NCBI GenBank assembly: GCA_009908855.1
Contig: JAAAOM010000007.1
Span: 1 to 64,000, forward strand
Direction: 5' to 3'
DNA length: 64,000 nucleotides
Source of the DNA: Bacteroidota bacterium
GTDB lineage: Bacteria; Bacteroidota; Bacteroidia; Bacteroidales; JAAAOM01
The position numbers and the translations under genes were made by a program. The notes under the pieces are model-generated. The model was not told where the DNA came from. It made no database searches and was given only the letters and a program-made list of their open reading frames with translations. Shown piece after piece: positions 30,026-39,125 of this stretch. Numbering within the stretch: the stretch's first letter is position 1; each line of letters opens with the position of its first letter.

Positions 30026-31873
30026 ATGAAAAAATACTTGTTAAGTGCAGCCGTCCTTTTTCTCTCTTTTCAATTATGTTTTACGCAACAGGAACCCAAT
30101 GAAGCCCTGAAAACCACTTTTCAGGACGGAGAATTCTTTTTGGCACGTGGGGATTATCTGGATGCGTTAATCGAATTTCAGCAAGTGTATAAACGAGGGT
30201 ACGACAATGCCAATGTGAATTACCGGATCGGTGTTTGCTACGTAAATATACCCGGACAAAAAAACATGGCTATCCCGCATCTGGAAAAGGCCATAAAAAA
30301 TATTACCACAAACTATACCGAAGGTTCATTGAGAGAAACCAAAGCACCAATCGATGCCTTTTTGTTCCTGGGGAATGCTTATCGGATAGACAATCAGATT
30401 GACAAAGCCATCTCTTCTTATAATGAATTCAAAAAGCGATTGATTGATGGTGATGTTGATGATCTGACTGATGAAGAAAATATCTATTTGAACTATGCCA
30501 ATCAGCAAATTAAAGCATGTAAGATTGCCAAGGATGCTATGGCCGAACCGGTAGCCGTGGACCGAATTAACCTGGGTGAAGAGATTAACAGCAGCTCTTC
30601 TAATTACCGGGCTGTAATGAGCGGCGACGGCCAGTCGATGGTTTACATGTTTGAATTGCCATTTTACGAAGCGGTTTATTACAGCGTTAAGGAAAATGGC
30701 CAGTGGACCGATCCCAAAAACCTGACCCCTGAAATTCGGTCAGACGGCGATCAATATGTATCGCACCTTTCTTATGATGGTACGCAGCTCTTGCTATCCA
30801 GAGAAGATGTTTTTGACAGTGAAATTTATATTAGCAATTTACAGGAAGACGGACGCTGGAGTCCTTCTGAACCGCTTGGAAATAATATTAACACAAAGTT
30901 CTGGGAATCACATGCCAGCACCAGTAGAGGCGGAGATACACTCTATTTCGCCTCAAACCGTAGAGAAAGTACCGGCGGCATGGATATTTTTTATTCCGTT
31001 AAAGATGATGATGATTGGGGTGATCCAAAAAACCTGGGTGTCATTGTCAATACAAAATTGAATGAAGAATACCCCTTCCTTACCAGCGATGGCCAAAAAT
31101 TGTTTTTTTGCTCTCAGGGGCATAGCAGCATTGGCGGGTACGATATATTTTACAGTGTCAGAGACCAGCAGGGTAATTGGCAGGAGCCGGTAAATATGGG
31201 ATACCCGTTTAACACCACTGATGATGATCTTTTCTATTTCCCCATTGACAATGAGGGCGATTGTGGATTGCTTGCCTATATTGATGAGGACGGATACGGA
31301 AAAGAAGATATATATAAAATTTGTAAAATACCGCAACAACGGGTGGAGGAAGCTATAGCCGAGCAGGTTGAGATTGATAGGGAGGAAGAAATTGAGGTTC
31401 AGGAAAGTATAGATTCATTGCATCATGCACTGGAAGAAACGGATGAGCAAAAGGAACCAACCCCCGAACCCCAAAAAGAAAAACCGGAAGAATTTACTGT
31501 TAAACCTGTTTATTTTGCATTTAACAAGGCAGATTTGTCGCGTGAAGCCAAAGATGAACTGGATCGAATAACACATCTGATGAAGCGCAATGAAGAAATT
31601 CAACTGAGCATATACGGATATACGGATGCTATGGGACCTGAACAATATAACCTGGTACTTGCCAATAGCAGGGCAGAAGCAGCAAAAGCTTACCTTTTGA
31701 AGCAAGGTATTGATAATGACCGGATAAAGACTTATGCAAAAGGAGAACTGGATCCTGTAGAACCAAATGAAAATCCCGATGGTACTGATAATATTATCGG
31801 ACGTAAGAAAAACCGAAGGGTTCAGTTTGAATTTTCAGCTACCGATAAAGCAAATGTAAAGATCATCCGGTAG
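30026..31873 (+). CDS. TPR-PD40-OmpA envelope protein (PorE-like architecture)
   Basis: 615 residues. Signal peptide MKKYLLSAAVLFLSFQLCFTQ; TPR region about 25-175 (GDYLDALIEFQQVYKRG); PD40 propeller about 185-430 with NTKFWESHASTSRGGDTL, SDGQKLFFCSQG and GGYDIFYS; a Glu-rich linker about 440-490; OmpA-like peptidoglycan-binding domain about 493-605 with VYFAFNKADLS, IYGYTDAMGPEQYN, LANSRAEAAKAYL and GRKKNRRVQFEF. The domain order resembles PorE, the T9SS-associated peptidoglycan-binding lipoprotein, but no lipobox is visible and there is no separate carboxypeptidase-regulatory-like domain, so I do not assign porE. Own promoter and own terminator. Confidence 0.92.
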   Translation: MKKYLLSAAVLFLSFQLCFTQQEPNEALKTTFQDGEFFLARGDYLDALIEFQQVYKRGYDNANVNYRIGVCYVNIPGQKNMAIPHLEKAIKNITTNYTEGSLRETKAPIDAFLFLGNAYRIDNQIDKAISSYNEFKKRLIDGDVDDLTDEENIYLNYANQQIKACKIAKDAMAEPVAVDRINLGEEINSSSSNYRAVMSGDGQSMVYMFELPFYEAVYYSVKENGQWTDPKNLTPEIRSDGDQYVSHLSYDGTQLLLSREDVFDSEIYISNLQEDGRWSPSEPLGNNINTKFWESHASTSRGGDTLYFASNRRESTGGMDIFYSVKDDDDWGDPKNLGVIVNTKLNEEYPFLTSDGQKLFFCSQGHSSIGGYDIFYSVRDQQGNWQEPVNMGYPFNTTDDDLFYFPIDNEGDCGLLAYIDEDGYGKEDIYKICKIPQQRVEEAIAEQVEIDREEEIEVQESIDSLHHALEETDEQKEPTPEPQKEKPEEFTVKPVYFAFNKADLSREAKDELDRITHLMKRNEEIQLSIYGYTDAMGPEQYNLVLANSRAEAAKAYLLKQGIDNDRIKTYAKGELDPVEPNENPDGTDNIIGRKKNRRVQFEFSATDKANVKIIR

Positions 31874-31902
31874 TAATATTTAGCAATTTGTACACGTTTA
31901 TA

Positions 31903-31937
31903 AATGCCCTGTATAACATTATAGGGCATTTTTGTTT
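31903..31937 (+). terminator. Intrinsic terminator after the PD40-OmpA gene
   Basis: Stem AATGCCCT (31903-31910) / AGGGCATT (31923-31930), extended by TATA/TATA with one bulged G, followed by TTTGTTT. It begins 30 bp after the stop. Confidence 0.8.
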
Positions 31938-32069
31938 ATAAGCTTGTAGATAAATTGTTTAGCCGAATAAGAAATCATATAAATAAAATCCTTATTTTGT
32001 TCGTGAGAATTTAATAATCGCTGCTCATTATCATTAACAGCGGAGTAAAATTAAAAAACAAAGGTAAAT

Positions 32070-33545
32070 ATGAGTAAACAATTAAAATACTGCCTGATCA
32101 TAATTACGATTGCATTATTTGGCTTGGTTTCGGGGTCTGCGCAGATCATTAGTCAGCCTATGAAAGAAATGTATAGCGATGGCCAGTATTTTTATAACCG
32201 TGAAGATTATCAGGAAGCGGTATATTACTTCCTGCGTTTACTGGAAAGCGATTCGACCAACGCAAATCTGAATTTTAAAGCAGGCCATTGTTATCTTAAC
32301 ATACCGGGTCAGGAAACCCGCGCCATATCTTATTTTAAAAATGCCATACAAGACATTACTGCTGATTATGACAGTAAATCTCCCACCGAAAGGGAAGCAC
32401 CTTTGCATGCATTGTACTATCTGGGCAATGCTTACCGGATGGCAGATAAAATAGACAAAGCCCTGGAGGCTTATGAAAAATTTACAGCTTCGCCTTTTTA
32501 CGAGGGTAATTATAACATTTCAATTGTAGAAAACGAAATTGCCGCCACCGAAAGGGCCAAAACAATAATTGATAATCCCATTGATGTTGAATTTGAAAAA
32601 ATCGACACCCTTTTTAACACCCAATCCAGGGAGTTCAGACCACTGATTTCCGGCGATCGTAAACACATGGTTTTTGTCAGAAAATTAAAATTCTACGATG
32701 CCGTTTTTTATACACACAAAAAAAGCGGTGAATGGTCCAACCCGGAGGTTATCAATCCGCTTATCAAGTCCGACGGGAACCATTATCCAACCAGTATATC
32801 CTATTATGGCGACGAAATTTATTTTGTTGAAGAAAAAGACTTTAATAAAAATATATTTGTTTCAAAATTTATACACGACCGTTGGCAACCCTTGGAGGAA
32901 CTGAACCGCAAAATAAATTCAAACGGCAATGAGACACATGCAGCCATATCTGATGACGGAAAAAAACTGATTTTTGCCAGCGATCGTTGGGGCGGAGAAG
33001 GTGGGTTAGACCTGTACATCTCATCCCGCGGACAGGATGGTGAATGGAATAAGGCCAGCAATATGGGATCGGTTATTAACACACCCTACGATGACAATTC
33101 AGCCTTCTTTACAAATAATGATTCAACCATATTTTTCAGCTCTGCAGGCCATTTTAAAATGGGTGGGTATGATGTTTTTTACAGTAATTATATAAATGGT
33201 AAATGGACTTCACCTGTAAACGTAGGTTACCCAATAAATACAACATCCAATAATTTATATTACCAACCTATCAATGACGGGAATGCCCTGCTCATGTCTA
33301 AATTCGACGAAAACGGTGAAAATGAAGATTTATACATTGCTCACATTAAAACTTCACTTAATCTTGTTAATACATCTGATAATAAAACAGTTCAAACATC
33401 TGAAATAGATATAAGTAAAACAAAAAAGATATATGTGATTGATAAAAACACCGGTGATACAAGCGCTGTTATGGAATTGAATCCGGAAAATCAGAGGATG
33501 GAAATCAACAATACCAATGAAAACATTGAGATTCGCACACAATAG
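32070..33545 (+). CDS. TPR-PD40 envelope protein, short form
   Basis: 491 residues. Signal peptide MSKQLKYCLIIITIALFGLVSG, cleavage near SAQ. N-terminal TPR (REDYQEAVYYFLRLLESDS), then a PD40 propeller with SDDGKKLIFASDRWGGEGG, FTNNDSTIFFSSAG and GGYDVFYSN. It ends after a short Asn/Thr-rich tail with no OmpA, SPOR or membrane anchor: the minimal member of the four-gene family. It lies 24 bp before the next paralogue, so those two are co-transcribed. Confidence 0.88.
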   Translation: MSKQLKYCLIIITIALFGLVSGSAQIISQPMKEMYSDGQYFYNREDYQEAVYYFLRLLESDSTNANLNFKAGHCYLNIPGQETRAISYFKNAIQDITADYDSKSPTEREAPLHALYYLGNAYRMADKIDKALEAYEKFTASPFYEGNYNISIVENEIAATERAKTIIDNPIDVEFEKIDTLFNTQSREFRPLISGDRKHMVFVRKLKFYDAVFYTHKKSGEWSNPEVINPLIKSDGNHYPTSISYYGDEIYFVEEKDFNKNIFVSKFIHDRWQPLEELNRKINSNGNETHAAISDDGKKLIFASDRWGGEGGLDLYISSRGQDGEWNKASNMGSVINTPYDDNSAFFTNNDSTIFFSSAGHFKMGGYDVFYSNYINGKWTSPVNVGYPINTTSNNLYYQPINDGNALLMSKFDENGENEDLYIAHIKTSLNLVNTSDNKTVQTSEIDISKTKKIYVIDKNTGDTSAVMELNPENQRMEINNTNENIEIRTQ

Positions 33546-33569
33546 ACCGAAAAAGCTGGTAAGACATGG

Positions 33570-35876
33570 ATGACACGTAATATTATAAGTTATATATTAT
33601 TTTTTATTATGTTTTGGGCACTGGCTTTCCAGGCTCATGCCCAACAAATCGATATTGACGGAAACTTCAGAGATGCAGAATATTATCTGTTTGAAAATCG
33701 ATACGAAAAGGCATTACCTTTTTACCTGCAACTGTATAAGGCTGATTCTACCAATTATACTGTAAATTATCGAATCGGGGAATGCTATTTCCATATATTA
33801 CGTGAACAGGATAAAGCACTGCCCTATCTTGAAAAAGCTGCTCAAAATGTAAGTCGTCGGTTTGTTAATGAAAAATACGAACAAAATGTTTCGCACATCA
33901 ATACTTACCTGATGCTTGGTGAACTTTACCAAATGAAGGAACTGTTGGGTAAAGCCTTTCAATACTATAAAAAGTACCAGAAAATATTACGTCCCAATGA
34001 GAAAGATGAGCTTGAAAAAGTAAAACAACGCATCAAATCAGTATATGTAGCCTGGGAATTACAGCAACTGTATGTGCCATATAGCGCCGTTGGTTTGGGT
34101 GATGATATTAATACCAGGCATTCCGATTATAATCCGGTGCTATCGGCAAATCAGGATGAAATGGCATACACCTCTTATTGGGAGACTACCGATGTTATAT
34201 TTTTTACCTGGAAAGAGAACGGGAAGTGGCGTAAACCCTATAATATTACAGAAATGATTGGTTCTCAGGGCGATTGCTATACCAGCGCCATAGCCCCTGA
34301 TGGCAAAACATTGTATTTGGTAAAGCAGGATTTTTACGATTCCGATTTTTATTACACTACCTACCAGGATAACAGATGGTTACCCATGAATAAAATGAGT
34401 AACCGTATCAATTCATCATCGCTTGAAACAAGTTTATTTATTTCCAACGATGGACAAACCTTGCTGTTTAGCAGCAATAGATCGGGGGGACAGGGAAATT
34501 TAGATATTTATATGTCGGAGGCAACAGAAAAAGATGATTGGGAAAAGCCCGAAAACATTGGGCCGGTTATTAATACATCGTTCGATGAAGAAGCACCGTT
34601 TTTGGTTAATAATGGCGAATTGTTGTTTTTTAGTTCAAAAGGACATCATTCAATGGGTGGCTACGACATTTTTTTTTCAACCAAAAAAGAAGACGGTACC
34701 TGGAGCAAACCTATAAATATTGGCTATCCGATTAATACATCCGGTGATGATTTGTTTTATGTTCCCTTTGGCGATGGTAACACCGGTTATTTTGTGCGCG
34801 ATTTACCAGGAGGCAATGGGTTGATGGATATTTACAAAATTGAGATACCGAAACATTTATTGTTTCAGGATAAATTGGCGGATTTTGATACGAAATATGA
34901 ATCGGGTTTTTATAATGATGTTTTCGCCGAATACACGGATGCGGAAGCAGAAAAGGATTATACCGATTCGAATGTTGTGGAAATGGTAGATAACGAACCG
35001 GTTACACTCGTTAATACCGATCGGTTTGTTAGCGGCAGTGGTGAAATAAGCCATGTTGTTAAAAAAATGGATACAACCCAATCAACAGAAAAAAACCTGC
35101 CACAAACAAAAAAGGATACCATTCAACCTGCCATTTCCAATACCGGGGAAGAATCTATTCAGGCAGATGATAATGCTAAAAAAGCTGATTTCATCCGTTT
35201 TGACGCTGATGCCGGTACCACACATGCTTCGGTAACTACTATACCGCCAACACCCCCTGTAAAAAAGGTTACAGGAGCAGGCGGGGCAGTGGTTTCGTCA
35301 AAAAAACCGGTAAATTCATCCGAAACATCCAGAGCCATTGAACCGCGCAATAACGATACATCAATATCAACCGAAGGCACCTACAATAACAAGGCGGTTA
35401 CCAATGAGAAAAGCAAAAAAGACGAACCCCGTATGCCAACCGACGCTGACACAAAGCAACCGGTTAGTTCCGGCAGCAATAATGATACTAATACTCCATC
35501 CCCGGCTAAAACAAAAGAACAGTCGGTTGTAAAACAGGCAAACAACATTCCCAAATCGAATCAAACCCGGGATGGCGCAACAATAGCAAATGCAAATGAT
35601 CATCCGGTTAAACACGCCGATGTTTCAACAAATAACGTACCTGTGTATACAGTGCAAATAATTGCCTTGCTAAACCCGGTTGAGGCAAGTTATTTCAGTC
35701 AGTTCGACAGTTTAACCGTGAGTAATGGTCATGACGGATTTACCCGATATACCATAGGTGAATATAAGGGTTATTCTGCCGCTGAACAGGCACTTAAAAA
35801 AATACATTCCAGGGGATATAAAGAAGCATTTATTCGGGATATTCGAACCATATCTAATTATAATAAAGCCCTTTAA
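33570..35876 (+). CDS. TPR-PD40 envelope protein with C-terminal SPOR-like domain
   Basis: 768 residues. Signal peptide MTRNIISYILFFIMFWALAF, cleavage near AHAQ; TPR about 30-165; PD40 propeller about 175-425 (SNDGQTLLFSSNRSGGQG, LVNNGELLFFSSKG, GGYDIFFST). Residues about 470-685 are a low-complexity Thr/Ser/Pro/Lys linker. The C-terminal 75 residues (VYTVQIIALLNPVEASYF ... EQALKKIHSRGYKEAFI) look like a SPOR domain, which in known proteins binds denuded peptidoglycan. The stop is 2 bp before the GNAT gene. Fourth of the tandem paralogues. Confidence 0.87.
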   Translation: MTRNIISYILFFIMFWALAFQAHAQQIDIDGNFRDAEYYLFENRYEKALPFYLQLYKADSTNYTVNYRIGECYFHILREQDKALPYLEKAAQNVSRRFVNEKYEQNVSHINTYLMLGELYQMKELLGKAFQYYKKYQKILRPNEKDELEKVKQRIKSVYVAWELQQLYVPYSAVGLGDDINTRHSDYNPVLSANQDEMAYTSYWETTDVIFFTWKENGKWRKPYNITEMIGSQGDCYTSAIAPDGKTLYLVKQDFYDSDFYYTTYQDNRWLPMNKMSNRINSSSLETSLFISNDGQTLLFSSNRSGGQGNLDIYMSEATEKDDWEKPENIGPVINTSFDEEAPFLVNNGELLFFSSKGHHSMGGYDIFFSTKKEDGTWSKPINIGYPINTSGDDLFYVPFGDGNTGYFVRDLPGGNGLMDIYKIEIPKHLLFQDKLADFDTKYESGFYNDVFAEYTDAEAEKDYTDSNVVEMVDNEPVTLVNTDRFVSGSGEISHVVKKMDTTQSTEKNLPQTKKDTIQPAISNTGEESIQADDNAKKADFIRFDADAGTTHASVTTIPPTPPVKKVTGAGGAVVSSKKPVNSSETSRAIEPRNNDTSISTEGTYNNKAVTNEKSKKDEPRMPTDADTKQPVSSGSNNDTNTPSPAKTKEQSVVKQANNIPKSNQTRDGATIANANDHPVKHADVSTNNVPVYTVQIIALLNPVEASYFSQFDSLTVSNGHDGFTRYTIGEYKGYSAAEQALKKIHSRGYKEAFIRDIRTISNYNKAL

Positions 35877-35878
35877 CA

Positions 35879-36403
35879 ATGTCTGAAGAAATTAGAATTC
35901 GTGCATTGGAACCCGAGGACATTGATCGCTTGTATCAATGGGAAAATGATACGAATATATGGCAGGTAAGCAACACGCTAACCCCATTTTCCAGGCATGT
36001 CATCACGCAATATGTGCAAAATGCACACCTTGATATATATCAAACCAGGCAGCTAAGGCTAATGATCGATCTCCATTCAGAAGAAAAAACCGAAACAATC
36101 GGTGCTATTGACCTGTTCGATTTTGACCCTTTTCACAACCGTGCCGGTGTGGGTATATTAATCAAAAATTCTGACCATCGAAACAAGGGATTTGCATCCG
36201 AAGCGCTTTCCCTGTTTATCAATTATGCGTTCCATACACTTCAGCTTCACCAGCTTTATTGCAACATCGATGAAACCAATGATGCCAGTATGAGACTATT
36301 CGAAAAACACAATTTTGAGCGGATAGGCAAAAAACGGGATTGGATTAAAACCAATAACGGTTATATCGATGAATATATCTATCAACTTATCAACAATTTA
36401 TAG
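35879..36403 (+). CDS. GNAT-family N-acetyltransferase (SpeG/RimJ-like)
   Basis: 174 residues, a single acetyltransferase domain of the Acetyltransf_3 kind. Start MSEEIRIRALEPEDIDRLYQWEND is typical, the acetyl-CoA loop is NKGFASEALSLFINYAF (the usual R/Q-x-x-G-x-G/A is weakened here to HRNKGFA), and DETNDASMRLFEKHNFERIG is the conserved C-terminal segment. Substrate unknown; the closest remembered architecture is spermidine/diamine or ribosomal-protein acetyltransferases. Its 2-bp gap from the PD40-SPOR gene places it in that operon, so an envelope-related substrate is possible. Confidence 0.85.
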   Translation: MSEEIRIRALEPEDIDRLYQWENDTNIWQVSNTLTPFSRHVITQYVQNAHLDIYQTRQLRLMIDLHSEEKTETIGAIDLFDFDPFHNRAGVGILIKNSDHRNKGFASEALSLFINYAFHTLQLHQLYCNIDETNDASMRLFEKHNFERIGKKRDWIKTNNGYIDEYIYQLINNL

Positions 36404-36488
36404 TGCATAATTAATTTTTTTGTTCCTGAAAAAGTTTGTAACTTAATTCTGGTTAGGTAAAAAGGAGTTAACCTGCATTGCATTAGGA

Positions 36489-38315
36489 ATGAATTATAGG
36501 ATTTTCATATACGTTTGGCTGTTTTTTCTGAGCCACATTATCACTTATGCACAGTTTGAAGATGATAGCTCCATCGAATCTGTGCTTGAAAAATCGGAGC
36601 TTAAAAAGTTTAACAAAAGCAATGAACATATTGCCAAGGCTGATGAATTGATCACCGAAGCCAATGAAACTTATGTTGATGTTTATGAACAGCAGCAACA
36701 AAACGATACTTCAGATAAAAAAGTAAAAAAGGAAATTGACAAGCTATTGGAAGAGGCCACTTCCCTTCAGATAAAATCATTTAAAGCATTTAAAAAGGGA
36801 TTTGATATACAATATGAATTGCTGAAAGATGTGATAACATCCTTTTGGGAGATAAATCCCGGGTTAAAAGAAGATTTGGTGGCAGCCAGGGAAAGTGAAG
36901 AATTGGCCCTCGATTACAAAGGCCAGGCACAGAGCATAGAAAGTGCTTCAGATAAAATGGAACAAAGAAGCGAGGCACAACAATTGATGGAGGCCATGAA
37001 CTATTATAAAGTGTCGTTGAATGAGCTGAAAAACGCCCTTTTTATCGTTTACGGCCTTGAAACACCCTCAACTGCCGACACATACCCGGTTTCCGAATAT
37101 GATCAGGAGCAGGAAACAGAACCAACCCCTGATCAGGATACTACACCGGTTGAAACCATCCCTGCTGATAATACCAACTTTGATGCATCAGCCATCCCCG
37201 ATTCCGTTCTTGTTAACGATGAATTATTGAATATTTATCTAAGGTTGCAGGAGGACGATTCCTATAACATTTCCGATAGTGTAAAACATTACATGACCAA
37301 TAATTATTCCTGGGGCCAGATTCGCGGACGTTGGTATGAATATTTGTTAAGCGCTGATCCTGTACAAACCAAACAAACCAAACAACCGGTGCCCGCACAG
37401 GAAACAACATTGCATGAACCTGAATACCCGGAAGTAATGGAACCAAACGCACATCTCGAGTTGAAACAAACCACTCCCCCGGATGAAAAAGACTATTACA
37501 TCCAACTCCCGGCTGATCAAAAACCGCTTTCACAATCAACCCTGCAGGGATTGTATTACGGTGGTAAAGAAGTGAAAATGAAAAGAGAAAGTGGCAATTA
37601 CATATATACCATTAGTATTTTCGATACATTTCAGGATGCTGAAGACTATAAGAAGGTCGTTGGGCTAACAGAAGGCGTTATTTTGGCCTACGATCATAAA
37701 CAGACACATACTGATAAAACGCTCACCACCAATGAAAAAACTAAAACAAACATAACTCAGTCTGCCGGCTCAGAAAAAAGGCCACTACCAACTGAAAATA
37801 TTTTATTTTATGTGCAAATAGCTGCGAGTAAAGTACCATTATCAATCGATTACCTGGATGAAAAATACAAAGGCGATAAAATAGTTCATGTCAGGAACGA
37901 AGAGGGGTGGTTTAAATACCAGTTGGGAGGCACAAAATATTACTATAAAGCACAGAGTATATTGCGAAGTACCGGTATTAATGAAGCATTTATTGTGGCT
38001 TATGAAAACGGAGAACTGCGCAACCTGGTGGATGCACGTGAGCAGATGGAACAACGCAACCAATCATCATTACCAAAAGATATGCGTTTTGCCGTTCAAC
38101 TGGCGGCCAGCAAGCAACCGTTGTCGAAAAATGTAATCAGCAATATTTACAACGGACGGTTTCCGGTTAATATGGTTATTGAAAACGGATGGTATAAATA
38201 TCAGATTATGGCCGGCAATTCGTATGAAAATGCCGAACAAATAAGGCAATCAACAAATGTTAAAGGAGCCTTTATTGTAGGCTATGCCAATGGAGAAAAG
38301 AAATTATTGTATTAA
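36489..38315 (+). CDS. Exported protein with three C-terminal SPOR-like repeats
   Basis: 608 residues. N-terminal signal segment ending near HIITYAQ. Residues about 20-200 are charged and helical, probably coiled coil (EHIAKADELITEANETYVDV). Pro/Thr-rich linker at 200-330. Three related units of about 70 residues start near 336 (YYIQLPADQKPLSQSTLQG), 438 (FYVQIAASKVPLSIDYLDE) and 532 (FAVQLAASKQPLSKNVISN); each ends in a strand like AFIVAYENGE or AFIVGYANGE, the pattern of tandem SPOR domains. Likely binds septal or denuded peptidoglycan. It stands between the PD40 cluster and the polysaccharide export genes and is probably co-transcribed with the latter (24-bp gap). Confidence 0.8.
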   Translation: MNYRIFIYVWLFFLSHIITYAQFEDDSSIESVLEKSELKKFNKSNEHIAKADELITEANETYVDVYEQQQQNDTSDKKVKKEIDKLLEEATSLQIKSFKAFKKGFDIQYELLKDVITSFWEINPGLKEDLVAARESEELALDYKGQAQSIESASDKMEQRSEAQQLMEAMNYYKVSLNELKNALFIVYGLETPSTADTYPVSEYDQEQETEPTPDQDTTPVETIPADNTNFDASAIPDSVLVNDELLNIYLRLQEDDSYNISDSVKHYMTNNYSWGQIRGRWYEYLLSADPVQTKQTKQPVPAQETTLHEPEYPEVMEPNAHLELKQTTPPDEKDYYIQLPADQKPLSQSTLQGLYYGGKEVKMKRESGNYIYTISIFDTFQDAEDYKKVVGLTEGVILAYDHKQTHTDKTLTTNEKTKTNITQSAGSEKRPLPTENILFYVQIAASKVPLSIDYLDEKYKGDKIVHVRNEEGWFKYQLGGTKYYYKAQSILRSTGINEAFIVAYENGELRNLVDAREQMEQRNQSSLPKDMRFAVQLAASKQPLSKNVISNIYNGRFPVNMVIENGWYKYQIMAGNSYENAEQIRQSTNVKGAFIVGYANGEKKLLY

Positions 38316-38339
38316 CTTATCTATAAAAACACTGGTTAT

Positions 38340-39125
38340 ATGAAAAAATATGTTAAACCCTTCATGCAAAAAACAGGACTATCGATAATGATGGTCCTGC
38401 TGATGTTTTCCTGCGTCTCGCAGAAAAATGTTAAAATCCTGCAGGAAAAAGCGAACAAAGAACTAACGACCCAGTTCGAGAATCAAAAAAAGATAACCTA
38501 TCGATTGCAGGTGGGGGATCAGCTCTATATTAAAATTTATAGTGTAGACCCCAAAACGGCCAAATTCTTTCAAACTGATTTTCCTTCTCTCATGAACCCC
38601 ACTTATTTATATTTAAATAGCTATAAGGTTGATGAATTTGGATACATCAATTTCTCGTTCGTTGATAAAATGTATGTAAAAGGATTAAGTATTATCGAAT
38701 GCAAAGACCTGATACAAAAAACACTTAACGAATATTTTAAAGACGCCACTGTGCATGTGAAGCTCGTTAATTACCAGGTTTCTGTATTGGGAGAAGTAAA
38801 TAGCCCGGGAACCTTTACAGTTGATGACGAAAGCATTGACCTTTTCCAGGCACTGGGCAGAGCGGGCGGAACAACTGATTTCGGCAACTTAAAACAAGTA
38901 AAAATCGTTCGGCAGGTGCCGGAAGGCTCGCAGATTCATTTGATAGACCTAACGGATAACCGCGTTTTACAATCCGACTATTTTTACCTAATGCCAAATG
39001 ACATAGTTTACATTGAGCCCAGGGCAGGAAAAGCATTTGTGCAGACAAACTTCCCGTATGGACTTATATTGTCGGTTATAGGTAGTGCAGCCATATTTTT
39101 AAATCTATTTGACGTTCAGTTTTGA
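38340..39125 (+). CDS. Polysaccharide export outer-membrane lipoprotein (Wza/GldN-free type)
   Basis: 261 residues. Lipobox LLMFSC marks an N-terminal lipoprotein signal (Cys near residue 22). The poly-export domain follows (YRLQVGDQLYIKIYS, about 58-72; DEFGYINFSFVDKMYVKGLS), then an SLBB domain (YQVSVLGEVNSPGTFTV, GRAGGTTDFGNL). A C-terminal hydrophobic segment GLILSVIGSAAIFLNLF could span or insert into the outer membrane. Forms the exit port for capsule or exopolysaccharide. The stop overlaps the start of the Wzc-type gene by 4 bp (TTGA), the usual pairing in Bacteroidota. Confidence 0.93.
   Translation: MKKYVKPFMQKTGLSIMMVLLMFSCVSQKNVKILQEKANKELTTQFENQKKITYRLQVGDQLYIKIYSVDPKTAKFFQTDFPSLMNPTYLYLNSYKVDEFGYINFSFVDKMYVKGLSIIECKDLIQKTLNEYFKDATVHVKLVNYQVSVLGEVNSPGTFTVDDESIDLFQALGRAGGTTDFGNLKQVKIVRQVPEGSQIHLIDLTDNRVLQSDYFYLMPNDIVYIEPRAGKAFVQTNFPYGLILSVIGSAAIFLNLFDVQF

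Noticed and set aside
30026..31873. Assigning this gene as porE
   Set aside because: Domain order is similar, but no lipobox is visible and four paralogues exist here, so orthology to PorE cannot be claimed from sequence reading alone.
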